This document shows, one piece after another, positions 22,746-29,614 of a stretch of DNA of 39,347 bases (positions within the stretch are counted from its first letter, which is position 1; each line of letters starts with the position of its first letter). The position numbers and the translations under genes are program-made. The notes beneath the pieces are model-generated. The model did not search any database. It had not been told where the DNA came from and saw nothing but the letters and a program-made list of their open reading frames with translations. Source of the DNA: Chitinophagaceae bacterium (GTDB lineage: Bacteria; Bacteroidota; Bacteroidia; Chitinophagales; Chitinophagaceae); NCBI GenBank assembly GCA_014879545.1, contig JACSRV010000140.1:1-39347 (forward strand). Direction: 5' to 3'.

Positions 22746-24548
22746 TTGTTTCACCTCACAAAACAACAACTATTGAAACCTACAGATATCAAAGACCCGG
22801 AGTATTTCCATAAGGTCGTGGATTGCCAGTATGCCTGTCCTGCCCACACTCCCGTTCCCGAATACATCAGGCTCATAGCTCAGCAGAAATACTCAGAGGC
22901 CTACCTGGTCAACTGGGAGTCTAATGTATTTCCCGGCGTGCTGGGCCGCACCTGCGACCGTCCTTGCGAGCCTGCTTGCCGCAGGGGTAGGGTAGAGGAA
23001 GAACCCGTTGCTATTTGCCGGCTAAAACGTGTTGCTGCCGACAATAAGGGCGATGTGAAGAAACTGATGCCGCAAGGGCCGTTTGCGCCCAATGGCAAAA
23101 AAGTGGCGCTGGTTGGTGCAGGCCCGTCTGCGCTCACCGTTGCCCGCGATCTCGCTCCCCTCGGATATGAGTTGCACATTTATGACGAGCAAAAAAACGG
23201 CGGCGGCTTCATGCGCAGTCAGATCCCGTCCTTCCGTCTGCCCGAGGCAGTGCTCAACGAGGAGGTGGGTTTCATTTTAGATATGGGTGTGCATCGCCAC
23301 TTCAACCATTATGTCAAAAGTCTGCGCGATCTGCTGGCGCAGGGCTACAATGCGGTGTTTGTGGGCACCGGTGCGCCACGTGGCCGCGACCTCGACATTC
23401 CCGGTCGCAAAGAAGGTGCCGCAAATATTCACATAGGGATCAATTGGCTCGCCAATGTTGCTTTCGAACATACCCATTCTATTGGCAAGCGCGTTATTGT
23501 ATTGGGTGGCGGGAATACCGCAATGGATTGCTGCCGCACCGCGCGCCGCCTGGGTGGCAACGATGTGAAGGTGCTGGTCCGCAGCCCCTTTGCCGAAATG
23601 AAGGCATCGCCGTGGGAGAAAGATGATGCCATACACGAGGACATTCCCATAATAGACAACCACGTTCCTGTTGCTTTCGTTACAGAGAATGGCAGTCTCA
23701 CAGGCATGACATTCCAAAAGGTGCATGCCGTATATGAAGGTGGTAAAAGAAAACTAGTTCCCACCGGAGAACCAGATGTCTTCTATCCTGCCGATGATGT
23801 GCTCGTAGCCATTGGTCAGGAAAATAGCTTCCCCTGGATAGAGCGCGACCTCGGTATCGAATTCGATAAATGGGATATGCCGGTGGTCAATGAAACCACA
23901 TTTGCTTCCACTCATCCAAAGGTGTTCTTTGGTGGCGACGCGGCATTTGGCCCCAAGAATGTGATCACGGCCGTAGCCCATGGGCATCAGGCTGCGGTCT
24001 CCATTCACCTTCATTGTAGCGGAAAGGCGCTTACCGACCGTCCCGCGCCCTTCGTTAATCTCGTAAGTCAAAAGATGGGTATTCACGAGTGGAGCTACGA
24101 TAGCGAGGTGGTGACCGATGCCCGTTATGCAGTGCCCCACGCCGACAAAGCTATTACGCTTACGAACCGAAAGAAAGAAGTGGAACTGGGCTTCGACCTG
24201 CCTACCGGTTTTAGAGAAGCCGAGCGCTGCCTGAACTGCGATGTACAGACCGTTTTTACTGAAAGTAAATGTATAGAGTGCGATGCCTGCATGGATATCT
24301 GCCCCACGTCTTGCATCACGTTTACTCAAAACCTCGACGAGCCCGACCTTCGTCTGCATCTGAAGGTGCAAGCCTCCAATACCTCACAGGCGCTTTATGT
24401 GTCTGATGTCCTGCCCACAACCAAGGTCATGGTCAAGGACGAGGATGTGTGCCTGCACTGCGGTCTGTGTGCCGAGCGTTGCCCTACATCTGCATGGGAC
24501 ATGCAGCGGTTCCTTTACAAGGTCACAAAGGCGGAGGGCTGCTGTTGA
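22746..24548 (+). CDS. GltD-like FAD/NAD(P) oxidoreductase with C-terminal 4Fe-4S ferredoxin domain
   Basis: A 600-residue flavin/iron-sulfur oxidoreductase of the glutamate-synthase small-subunit type. The N-terminal 4Fe-4S region starts 'VVDCQYACPAHTPVPEY' and continues 'GRTCDRPCEPACRRGRV'. The FAD loop is 'VALVGAGPSALTVARDL' (about 120) and the NAD(P) loop 'VIVLGGGNTAMDCCRTARRL' (about 254). The second FAD contact is 'VFFGGDAAFGPKNVITAVAHG'. Two C-terminal 4Fe-4S clusters follow: 'CIECDACMDICP' and 'CLHCGLCAERCP'. It moves electrons between NAD(P)H and a partner, perhaps ferredoxin or a 2-oxoacid oxidoreductase, but no large GltB subunit is next to it. The start is odd: an in-frame stop at 22740-22742 leaves only TTG 22746 or TTG 22773. 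Confidence 0.88.
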   Translation: MFHLTKQQLLKPTDIKDPEYFHKVVDCQYACPAHTPVPEYIRLIAQQKYSEAYLVNWESNVFPGVLGRTCDRPCEPACRRGRVEEEPVAICRLKRVAADNKGDVKKLMPQGPFAPNGKKVALVGAGPSALTVARDLAPLGYELHIYDEQKNGGGFMRSQIPSFRLPEAVLNEEVGFILDMGVHRHFNHYVKSLRDLLAQGYNAVFVGTGAPRGRDLDIPGRKEGAANIHIGINWLANVAFEHTHSIGKRVIVLGGGNTAMDCCRTARRLGGNDVKVLVRSPFAEMKASPWEKDDAIHEDIPIIDNHVPVAFVTENGSLTGMTFQKVHAVYEGGKRKLVPTGEPDVFYPADDVLVAIGQENSFPWIERDLGIEFDKWDMPVVNETTFASTHPKVFFGGDAAFGPKNVITAVAHGHQAAVSIHLHCSGKALTDRPAPFVNLVSQKMGIHEWSYDSEVVTDARYAVPHADKAITLTNRKKEVELGFDLPTGFREAERCLNCDVQTVFTESKCIECDACMDICPTSCITFTQNLDEPDLRLHLKVQASNTSQALYVSDVLPTTKVMVKDEDVCLHCGLCAERCPTSAWDMQRFLYKVTKAEGCC

Positions 24549-24625
24549 TACGTTTTTGCCTGTTTTAACATTTTGTTTTGGGTGTAAAAGTGCTGCTCCT
24601 GCGTTTATTGAAAAAACACAACCGC

Positions 24626-25321
24626 ATGAGATCACTTTCAGTTTGTTTATTGCTGCTGCCATTGCAGATTTTTGCCGGCGATACCACCACGCACAAGAAC
24701 GCACTCGGCATCTATACCGAGACCAACGCTGCTTTTGCGGCCACCACAAATCCCGGCATGGGAACAGTGGGGCTGATGTACAAGATAAAGCGCAGCCCCG
24801 TTAATTCATTCGTTGCTACCCTCGGCTACACCGGCTACAACGACCGCCCCGAGCCTCGTTTCAGCACTTTTAACAAAGACACCGCATTCTCGCGTCCGGG
24901 TGTTACCAAGGTGGGCCTTGTCACTGCTGGTTTCGGCATCGAAGCACAGCGTCATTTTTACCGACGTATAAGTCTGTATGCCGGTGCCGAGCTGCGCGCC
25001 GGTTACGGAGCGGGTACTACTGACACCTTCAGTCGCGCTCATTTTAACAGGCCCTACACCAATCCCGCAAATGGTCACGTCAGCCCCTATAACGATTTCA
25101 CCGACACCAGAATATTGACCAGCGATGTAACAATGGTCACTGGTAGTTTCACCGCCTATCTCGGTGCTCGTGTCGATATTAAGCGTTTGTCCATCGGGTT
25201 GCAGTTCATGAACGGCATGCGCTACGAAAACATCATGCCCGACAAAGGTGCCGGTTATTCCAACCTCACCTGGGATCTGTCTAATTTAACCCAGCGTCTC
25301 TTGTTCACCTATCGCCTCTGA
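24626..25321 (+). CDS. Probable outer-membrane beta-barrel protein, function unknown
   Basis: A 231-residue exported protein. The ORF track begins at 24578, but ATG 24626 gives a clean signal peptide ('MRSLSVCLLLLPLQIFAG'). The mature part has alternating hydrophobic/polar strands with aromatic girdles ('GTVGLMYKIKRS', 'LGYTGYND', 'VTGSFTAYLGARVDIKRLSI') and ends 'NLTQRLLFTYRL', with the last residue Leu and aromatic Tyr near the end. This is the look of an 8- to 10-stranded outer-membrane barrel. No family recognised. It converges with the Crp/Fnr gene, with only 3 bases between the stops. Confidence 0.7.
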   Translation: MRSLSVCLLLLPLQIFAGDTTTHKNALGIYTETNAAFAATTNPGMGTVGLMYKIKRSPVNSFVATLGYTGYNDRPEPRFSTFNKDTAFSRPGVTKVGLVTAGFGIEAQRHFYRRISLYAGAELRAGYGAGTTDTFSRAHFNRPYTNPANGHVSPYNDFTDTRILTSDVTMVTGSFTAYLGARVDIKRLSIGLQFMNGMRYENIMPDKGAGYSNLTWDLSNLTQRLLFTYRL

Positions 25322-25324
25322 CGA

Positions 25325-25897
25325 TCATTTCCTGATCTTGTTCCTGATCCGGCTCAGTGTCTCGTTGGTGATCCCCAGGTAAGACGCTATGTACTTCAAC
25401 GGTATTTTCAGCAACAGTTCAGGGTATGCTTCTGCAAAGTACTGATAGCGTTCTTCAGCACTTTGTTTGCGCAATAGTTGTAGTCGTTCCTCGCTCTTTA
25501 CAAAGTAGCGTTCTGTTATCACACGACCCACATAGTTCAGGTCAGGGTGTTGGTCATACAGTTGTTGCAGCCTATGGTAGTGAATGCGCGCAAGCCGCGT
25601 AGGCACTACCGCCTGAAGGCACATATAACCCGGCTTCCGCGAGTAAAAGCTATCAGGTGCAGTGAACGGAGCAAACGGCTCAAGGAACATGGAGCTTATT
25701 TCCTCGTCCTCTTTTATATAATACATACGCACCAGCCCCTCTGTGATGATGTACAGATAGTTGCATACTTCTCCGTCACGAAGAAGGTATTCATTTCTTG
25801 CCACATCAATATATTCACACCCTTCATCAAAACTACGAATGACATCTGCATCAAGTTTGCGGATGTCATTCATGTAGTTATAAAATGGTTGTAACAT
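25325..25897 (-). CDS. Crp/Fnr family transcriptional regulator
   Basis: A 190-residue regulator with an N-terminal cyclic-nucleotide-binding beta-roll ('IDVARNEYLLRDGEVCNYLY' followed by 'IITEGLVRMYYI', about 30-65), a dimer helix ('RVITERYFVKSEERLQLL') and a C-terminal winged HTH ('IPLKYIASYLGITNETLSRI'). The beta-roll lacks the arginine/glutamate phosphate-binding motif of E. coli CRP (R-G-E-x-A), so cAMP is unlikely to be the ligand. There are no FNR-type cysteine clusters, so it is not an iron-sulfur oxygen sensor. This short, ligand-unknown type is common in Bacteroidota. The target genes are not known. M9 is an alternative start. Confidence 0.9.
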   Translation of the reverse strand: MLQPFYNYMNDIRKLDADVIRSFDEGCEYIDVARNEYLLRDGEVCNYLYIITEGLVRMYYIKEDEEISSMFLEPFAPFTAPDSFYSRKPGYMCLQAVVPTRLARIHYHRLQQLYDQHPDLNYVGRVITERYFVKSEERLQLLRKQSAEERYQYFAEAYPELLLKIPLKYIASYLGITNETLSRIRNKIRK

Positions 25898-25982
25898 AGT
25901 CTGTGTTAGTACGCAATATTATCGCCTGGTGAATGTACAAAAATTGACAAATGTCATTTTATGTAATTGTTTTCTCCTGCCA

Positions 25983-26372
25983 TCACTCAACTGCCGCCCG
26001 TGCGCACAACAAACAAGAAAGTACTGTCAATGGTGTAAAGATCACTGTTTCCAATGTCGCTTTCGCAGCCAGGTTGCCTGCACTGTTCAGCGCAAAGAGA
26101 ATGACAAACACCCATAGCACCATATTCACAAGCCTGCCCGGCACTTTTGCTCTTACTTTTTTTGCTTTTATCGCCACAGTTAGCGCCAGCACCATATTCA
26201 CAATAATTGACGACAGCTCAAATACCAGCATTTCCTGTTGGTTCGTCAGCCGGCCACCCCACACTATGTTGTAAGGCACCACACCCACCATCACACACAA
26301 GTGAAACACGGTCACCAGACCTGTGATGACCAGAATGGTATTTACTGCGGCTGTGAATGGTATTCGTCTCAT
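25983..26372 (-). CDS. Small four-helix membrane protein of unknown function
   Basis: A 129-residue protein with four hydrophobic helices: 'AVNTILVITGLVTVFHLCVM', 'LSSIIVNMVLALTVAI', 'LVNMVLWVFVILFALNSAGN' and 'VIFTPLTVLSCLLCARA'. The short loops carry Lys/Arg on one side, so it is an inner-membrane protein. I do not recognise the family. I prefer ATG 26372 (MRRIPFTAAVN) over the ORF-track start at 26399, because a perfect TACATTTG promoter element lies at 26389-26396 inside the longer reading. It lies next to the Crp/Fnr gene, but no functional link is shown. Confidence 0.65.
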   Translation of the reverse strand: MRRIPFTAAVNTILVITGLVTVFHLCVMVGVVPYNIVWGGRLTNQQEMLVFELSSIIVNMVLALTVAIKAKKVRAKVPGRLVNMVLWVFVILFALNSAGNLAAKATLETVIFTPLTVLSCLLCARAAVE

Positions 26373-26388
26373 TTTTCTTGTGTTGCAG

Positions 26389-26396
26389 CAAATGTA
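26389..26396 (-). promoter_or_regulatory. -7 element (TACATTTG) for the 26372 gene
   Basis: The minus strand reads TACATTTG, a perfect TAnnTTTG, 16 bases upstream of the ATG at 26372. It supports the shorter start. Confidence 0.5.
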
Positions 26397-26523
26397 CACG
26401 ACTTTAACTTCGTTGGGTGAGGTAATACTCCGAAGTTGCCACTGGCGGTACCCATCTTACGTTTCCTTTACCCCTGTTCGTTCGTCTCTCATCAAATTTC
26501 ACCTGATCACCTTCAATCGTTTT

Positions 26524-26563
26524 TAAAAAAATCCGGCCTGCCGAATTATCGACAGGCCGGTCA
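26524..26563 (-). terminator. Intrinsic terminator after folE
   Basis: On the minus strand: CCGGCCTGTCG, loop ATAATT, CGGCAGGCCGG, then ATTTTTTTAAAA. The 11-bp stem has one G-T wobble and a U-tract. It lies about 34 bases after the folE stop. Confidence 0.88.
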
Positions 26564-26596
26564 CACCCAATAAAACACCACCTCTATGTCATCTTC

Positions 26597-27310
26597 CTAT
26601 CTATTGTCACTCATACCCACGTACGTCAAAAACTCTGTCCTTGTCTTTTCGTCAGCAAATTTTCCTTCGTAAAATGCAGTTACAGTAGAAGACGTGGCGT
26701 CCTTTATCCCCCTTGTCGATACACACATATGGTGCGCGTCTATCACCACCGCCACGTCTTTTGTACCTAATATTCGTTGTAATTCTTGTCCTATTTGTAT
26801 GGTTAATCTTTCCTGCACTTGCGGGCGCTTGGCGAAGTACTGCACGATCCGGTTCAGTTTCGACAATCCTATCACATGCCCGTTCGAGATGTAGGCCACA
26901 TGTGCTTTTCCGTATATCGGCACAAAATGGTGTTCACAATTGCTGAACAGGCTTATGTCACGCTCCACCAACATCTGGTTGTATTGATATTTGTTCTCAA
27001 ACAGCGCGATGTTCGGCTTATTCTCAGGATTCAATCCCGAAAAGATCTCCTTCACATACATCTTAGCTACTCTGCGTGGTGTTCCTTTCAGGCTGTCGTC
27101 CGTCAGGTCCAGACCCAGTGTGTGCATGATCTCCGCAAAATGATGTTCTATCTTGCGTATTTTCTCTGCATCGCTCATGTCAAACGCATCCTCTCTCAGC
27201 GGTGTTTCGCTGCCGCTCGACACATGGTCGTCGCCCATTTCATCTACTTCCACGTCGTTCAGGTCGTTATCGTTATGCAGGGTATTCAACAAAGTTCCGT
27301 TCAGTTTCAT
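26597..27310 (-). CDS. folE: GTP cyclohydrolase I (FolE)
   Basis: A 237-residue FolE that converts GTP to 7,8-dihydroneopterin triphosphate, the first step of folate and biopterin synthesis. Zinc ligands C125 and H128 ('SNCEHHFVPIYGKAHVAYI') and C196 ('HHMCVSTRGI') are present, so it is the zinc-type enzyme. 'KLNRIVQYFAKRPQVQERLT' and the C-terminal 'FYEGKFADEKTRTEFL' fit the family. The N-terminal 45 residues are acidic and poorly conserved. The ATG at 27310 overlaps the end of the PTPS gene by 38 bases; M25 ('MGDDHVSS') is an alternative start that would remove the overlap. A terminator follows. Confidence 0.94.
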   Translation of the reverse strand: MKLNGTLLNTLHNDNDLNDVEVDEMGDDHVSSGSETPLREDAFDMSDAEKIRKIEHHFAEIMHTLGLDLTDDSLKGTPRRVAKMYVKEIFSGLNPENKPNIALFENKYQYNQMLVERDISLFSNCEHHFVPIYGKAHVAYISNGHVIGLSKLNRIVQYFAKRPQVQERLTIQIGQELQRILGTKDVAVVIDAHHMCVSTRGIKDATSSTVTAFYEGKFADEKTRTEFLTYVGMSDNR

Positions 27311-27683
27311 ACAGATATATTTTTAGGTCCAGGTCCGCCGGCAATTTGCCACGCAGGGTGTCATATATCACCACTGCTACGTTCTCGGTTGTGGGGTTAA
27401 GTGTCTTAAATTCTTCTACATCCAGGTTTAAGTTCTTGTGATCAAACCTATCAGTCACATGTTCTTTGATAATATTGCTGAGTATCTTGGTATCTACGAC
27501 ATATCCTGTTTTTCCGTCAATCACGCCGGTCACCTTCACCACCACTTCATAGTTGTGTCCGTGGAAGTTCGGATTGTTGCATTTGCCATACAGTTCCTTG
27601 TTTTCGTCATCCGTAAGCAGAGGGTTGTGTAACCTGTGTGCCGCGTTAAAGTGCTCTTTCCTGTATACCGATACTTTTTTCAT
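27273..27683 (-). CDS. 6-pyruvoyl-tetrahydropterin synthase (PTPS/QueD family)
   Basis: A 136-residue PTPS-family enzyme that acts on dihydroneopterin triphosphate, the FolE product. Zinc ligands H16 ('AAHRLHN') and H41/H43 ('HGHNYEVVV'), catalytic C35 ('GKCNNPNFHGH') and the 'FDHKNLNLD' and 'YETERNFVEY' blocks are all present. The stretch 'LYGKCNNPN-HGHNY' and the later 'TTENVAV-I-D-L' resemble animal PTPS (biopterin route) more than short bacterial QueD, so both biopterin and queuosine roles stay open. The track's 159-aa version starts at 27752; ATG 27683 is the family start. A TACCTTTG element lies 11 bases upstream. Confidence 0.88.
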   Translation of the reverse strand: MKKVSVYRKEHFNAAHRLHNPLLTDDENKELYGKCNNPNFHGHNYEVVVKVTGVIDGKTGYVVDTKILSNIIKEHVTDRFDHKNLNLDVEEFKTLNPTTENVAVVIYDTLRGKLPADLDLKIYLYETERNFVEYPA

Positions 27684-27694
27684 TGTTGCTGACG

Positions 27695-27702
27695 CAAAGG
27701 TA
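27695..27702 (-). promoter_or_regulatory. -7 element (TACCTTTG) for the PTPS-folE operon
   Basis: The minus strand reads TACCTTTG, a perfect TAnnTTTG, ending 11 bases before the ATG. The leader would be only about 5-6 bases, too short for a Shine-Dalgarno. Confidence 0.55.
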
Positions 27703-27884
27703 GAGTGAAAATGTTTAAGAAAACCATAAAAAAGATGAACAAAATAATTCATCGCCGTTTTTCTGTGGTTGTAGTTCGTCGAAACCCTTTCCCATGCTGC
27801 ATTTCAGTATCGATATACAATTTGACTATAGCACTATTGTCTTATGCTGTTCTCGACGGTCGTTATTTCACCTTTTATCTCTTG

Positions 27885-27892
27885 TACTTTTG
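27885..27892 (+). promoter_or_regulatory. -7 element (TACTTTTG) for the SDR gene
   Basis: A perfect TAnnTTTG 30 bases before the ATG at 27923. The -33 region (TTATTT near 27863) is imperfect. The 27703-27884 interval otherwise holds only AT-rich sequence with no gene I can support. Confidence 0.5.
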
Positions 27893-27922
27893 TTTATTAA
27901 AATATTGTAAAAAGTAAACAGA

Positions 27923-28609
27923 ATGAAAACATACATTTTTGCAGGTGCTTCATCTTCGGTCGCGGTTGAGGCTGCACAGCAGCTCATTGCTGCAGGGCAT
28001 CGCGTCATTGGTATCAGCACACACGAATCGGTTGGTCCTTACACAGAGTCATTTAAGGTGGAAAGCTACACAGCCGGGCAACTTCCGGCAATCTCAGGCC
28101 CCGTAGATGGTTTGGTTTATTTCCCCGGCACCATATCGCTGAAGCCTTTCAGGGGCCTTACGGAGGCCGATTTCCTCACCGATTATCGCATCAACTGCCT
28201 TGGGGCGGTGGCTGTAATCCAACAGTACCTAGCATCGTTGAAGCAGGCGGGGAATGCTTCTGTTGTGATGTTCAGCTCAGTTGCGGCTCAGCGTGGCATG
28301 CCTTACCATGCGTCAATAGCTATGGCAAAGGCTGCTATAGAAGGGCTCACGCGATCGCTGGCTGCCGAGTTCGCACCTGCCATTCGCGTCAACTGTATCG
28401 CACCGTCACTCACCGATACGCCACTTGCATCGCGTCTGCTAAATACCCCCGACAAAGTAGAGGCAGCTCGCAAGCGCAATCCTATGAAGATCGTTGGTGA
28501 ACCGGCAATGCTTGCCAATACAGTCGCCTACCTCCTTTCCGACGCCTCGGCATGGACCACCGGTCAGGTGCTTGCTGTAGATGGCGGCATGGCAGCACTG
28601 TCGTTATAA
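27923..28609 (+). CDS. Atypical short-chain dehydrogenase/reductase (SDR)
   Basis: A 228-residue Rossmann-fold SDR. 'VVMFSSVAAQRGMPY' (115-128) gives the catalytic-type Ser, 'RINCLGAV' the structural Asn (N91), 'AMAKAAIEGLTRSLAAEFAP' the active-site helix (K136), and 'IRVNCIAPSLTDTPLA' the substrate loop. Two departures: the cofactor loop is 'GASSSVAV' instead of TGxxxGxG, and the position four before K136, where the catalytic Tyr should stand, is Ile132; the only Tyr nearby is Y128. It may be a non-standard subgroup with altered chemistry. It is divergent from the PTPS-folE operon. Sepiapterin reductase is also an SDR, which raises but does not prove a pterin role. Confidence 0.85.
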   Translation: MKTYIFAGASSSVAVEAAQQLIAAGHRVIGISTHESVGPYTESFKVESYTAGQLPAISGPVDGLVYFPGTISLKPFRGLTEADFLTDYRINCLGAVAVIQQYLASLKQAGNASVVMFSSVAAQRGMPYHASIAMAKAAIEGLTRSLAAEFAPAIRVNCIAPSLTDTPLASRLLNTPDKVEAARKRNPMKIVGEPAMLANTVAYLLSDASAWTTGQVLAVDGGMAALSL

Positions 28610-29142
28610 GAACACACAACGTAGATGGACTATCGTCAGTTTTCAGTATGTTTCACATGAGGAAAAAAGTATCCGAAATAATTGATCTGTGCGTTCCGAA
28701 AGAATGTGGATATGTTCTTCGACCATCGGCACTTTGTGGCATACCATTTGTGCAACCTTGTCAGCAAGTGCAGCTATTCATTGGTTAGGTTGTCGGGTCG
28801 CTCGCTACAGATCATCTATATCAGCGAGACGATTTTTACAGATACGTAACGTGAAACGGCGCATGTGTTTCATATGGCAAATTTCACGCGTGATAAAAGT
28901 GGGAGATTTTTGGGAGATTTTGTTTCGATAAGGTGCTGAGAAGCAGTCTGATAGGTTGTTTTTATTTTTTTCTGCACATTGTGGGCTGTTTTTCAAAGAA
29001 TGGTATCTCGAATGTATAAACGGATATAAGGCATATAAATGACTCTATTGGCATAAACTATTCTAAAAATGATTTAGCATTTCGATACATGTTCAACCAT
29101 TAGTTTTGCGCACAAATTAAAAAAGGCAGGTTACTGAGCCCG
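28610..29142. other. 533-bp gene-free stretch with parS-like half sites and an 11-bp tandem repeat
   Basis: No convincing CDS: the short ORFs here have no recognisable family or start signals. Visible elements are TGTTTCACATGA (28649-28660), ACGTGAAAC (28849-28857), TGTTTCATATGG (28866-28877), the perfect palindrome TCACGCGTGA (28884-28893), and a tandem GGGAGATTTTT/GGGAGATTTTG repeat (28901-28922). The 3' part is strongly AT-rich and ends in a promoter-like TAGTTTTG (29101-29108). A 45-residue ORF at 28712-28849 could be a gene remnant but I cannot support it. Confidence 0.6.
29101..29108 (+). promoter_or_regulatory. -7 element (TAGTTTTG) before the His-rich gene
   Basis: A perfect TAnnTTTG 34 bases before the TTG start at 29143. 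The leader contains AAAAAAGGCAGG, a plausible ribosome-binding stretch. This supports the TTG start and the reality of the gene. Confidence 0.45.
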
Positions 29143-29547
29143 TTGAAATATATTCGCTACATATCGATCTTTCGCCGGTCATTTGGGTCGTTCGCGCTCA
29201 GCATTTTGCTGGTGGTGGCAACGCTGTTTTGTGTCAGCGGATTTGTAAATACATCTGCACCTGTCTCAGAAATTGTTGAACTGTCCGATATGCAGGGAGA
29301 GAGCCTGTCATCGGGTGGTCACAACACAGGTTCAGATATCTCCACAGGTTCGCATCGTCACCGCAGGCATCATCACATTGCCAGGCGCAGGGGCATATCA
29401 GCGTTCTTTTTCGGCACTCGCCTTCCCGATGAAGTTCGGTCGGTGGTCTCTTATCCGTTACGCCTAAAAATAGGCTACCGCCGGGCGGTGGTGCGTTCGG
29501 TCAGGCCTTTTTATTATACCTTTCTTTATAGATATACACTGTTTTAG
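29143..29547 (+). CDS. Small His/Arg-rich membrane-anchored protein
   Basis: A 134-residue predicted protein with one N-terminal membrane segment or signal ('FALSILLVVATLFCVSGFV'), a short polar stretch, a basic His cluster ('GSHRHRRHHHIARRR') and a basic C-terminal part ending in aromatic residues ('RPFYYTFLYRYTLF'). I do not recognise the family. The His cluster could bind divalent metal. No ATG is available; TTG 29143 is preceded by a GGCAGG-like site and a promoter element. It is 67 bases upstream of the RND efflux operon on the same strand, so it may be the first gene of that transcript. Confidence 0.5.
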   Translation: MKYIRYISIFRRSFGSFALSILLVVATLFCVSGFVNTSAPVSEIVELSDMQGESLSSGGHNTGSDISTGSHRHRRHHHIARRRGISAFFFGTRLPDEVRSVVSYPLRLKIGYRRAVVRSVRPFYYTFLYRYTLF

Positions 29548-29551
29548 AGAG

Positions 29552-29590
29552 TGAGATTTTGTTAAGTCACAGGCTCTTTGCCTGATCTCA
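29552..29590 (+). promoter_or_regulatory. Imperfect hairpin in the leader of the RND operon
   Basis: TGAGAT (29552-29557) pairs with ATCTCA (29585-29590) around an inner stem CAGGC-TCTTT-GCCTG (29570-29584). There is no clean U-tract (TTTATTC follows). It could be a weak terminator for the His-rich gene or a leader structure ahead of the adaptor gene. Confidence 0.35.
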
Positions 29591-29614
29591 TTTATTCAAC
29601 TCTCATAAACAGAT

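Noticed and set aside
26819-27400. 193-aa plus-strand ORF over folE and the PTPS gene
   Set aside because: Antisense to two complete, motif-bearing genes; no start or promoter context.
28552-28931. Short ORFs (78 and 80 aa) and a 45-aa ORF in the 28.6-29.1 kb gap, considered as transposase or integrase remnants
   Set aside because: No recognisable motif, no terminal repeats and no consistent frame; recorded only as a gene-free stretch.
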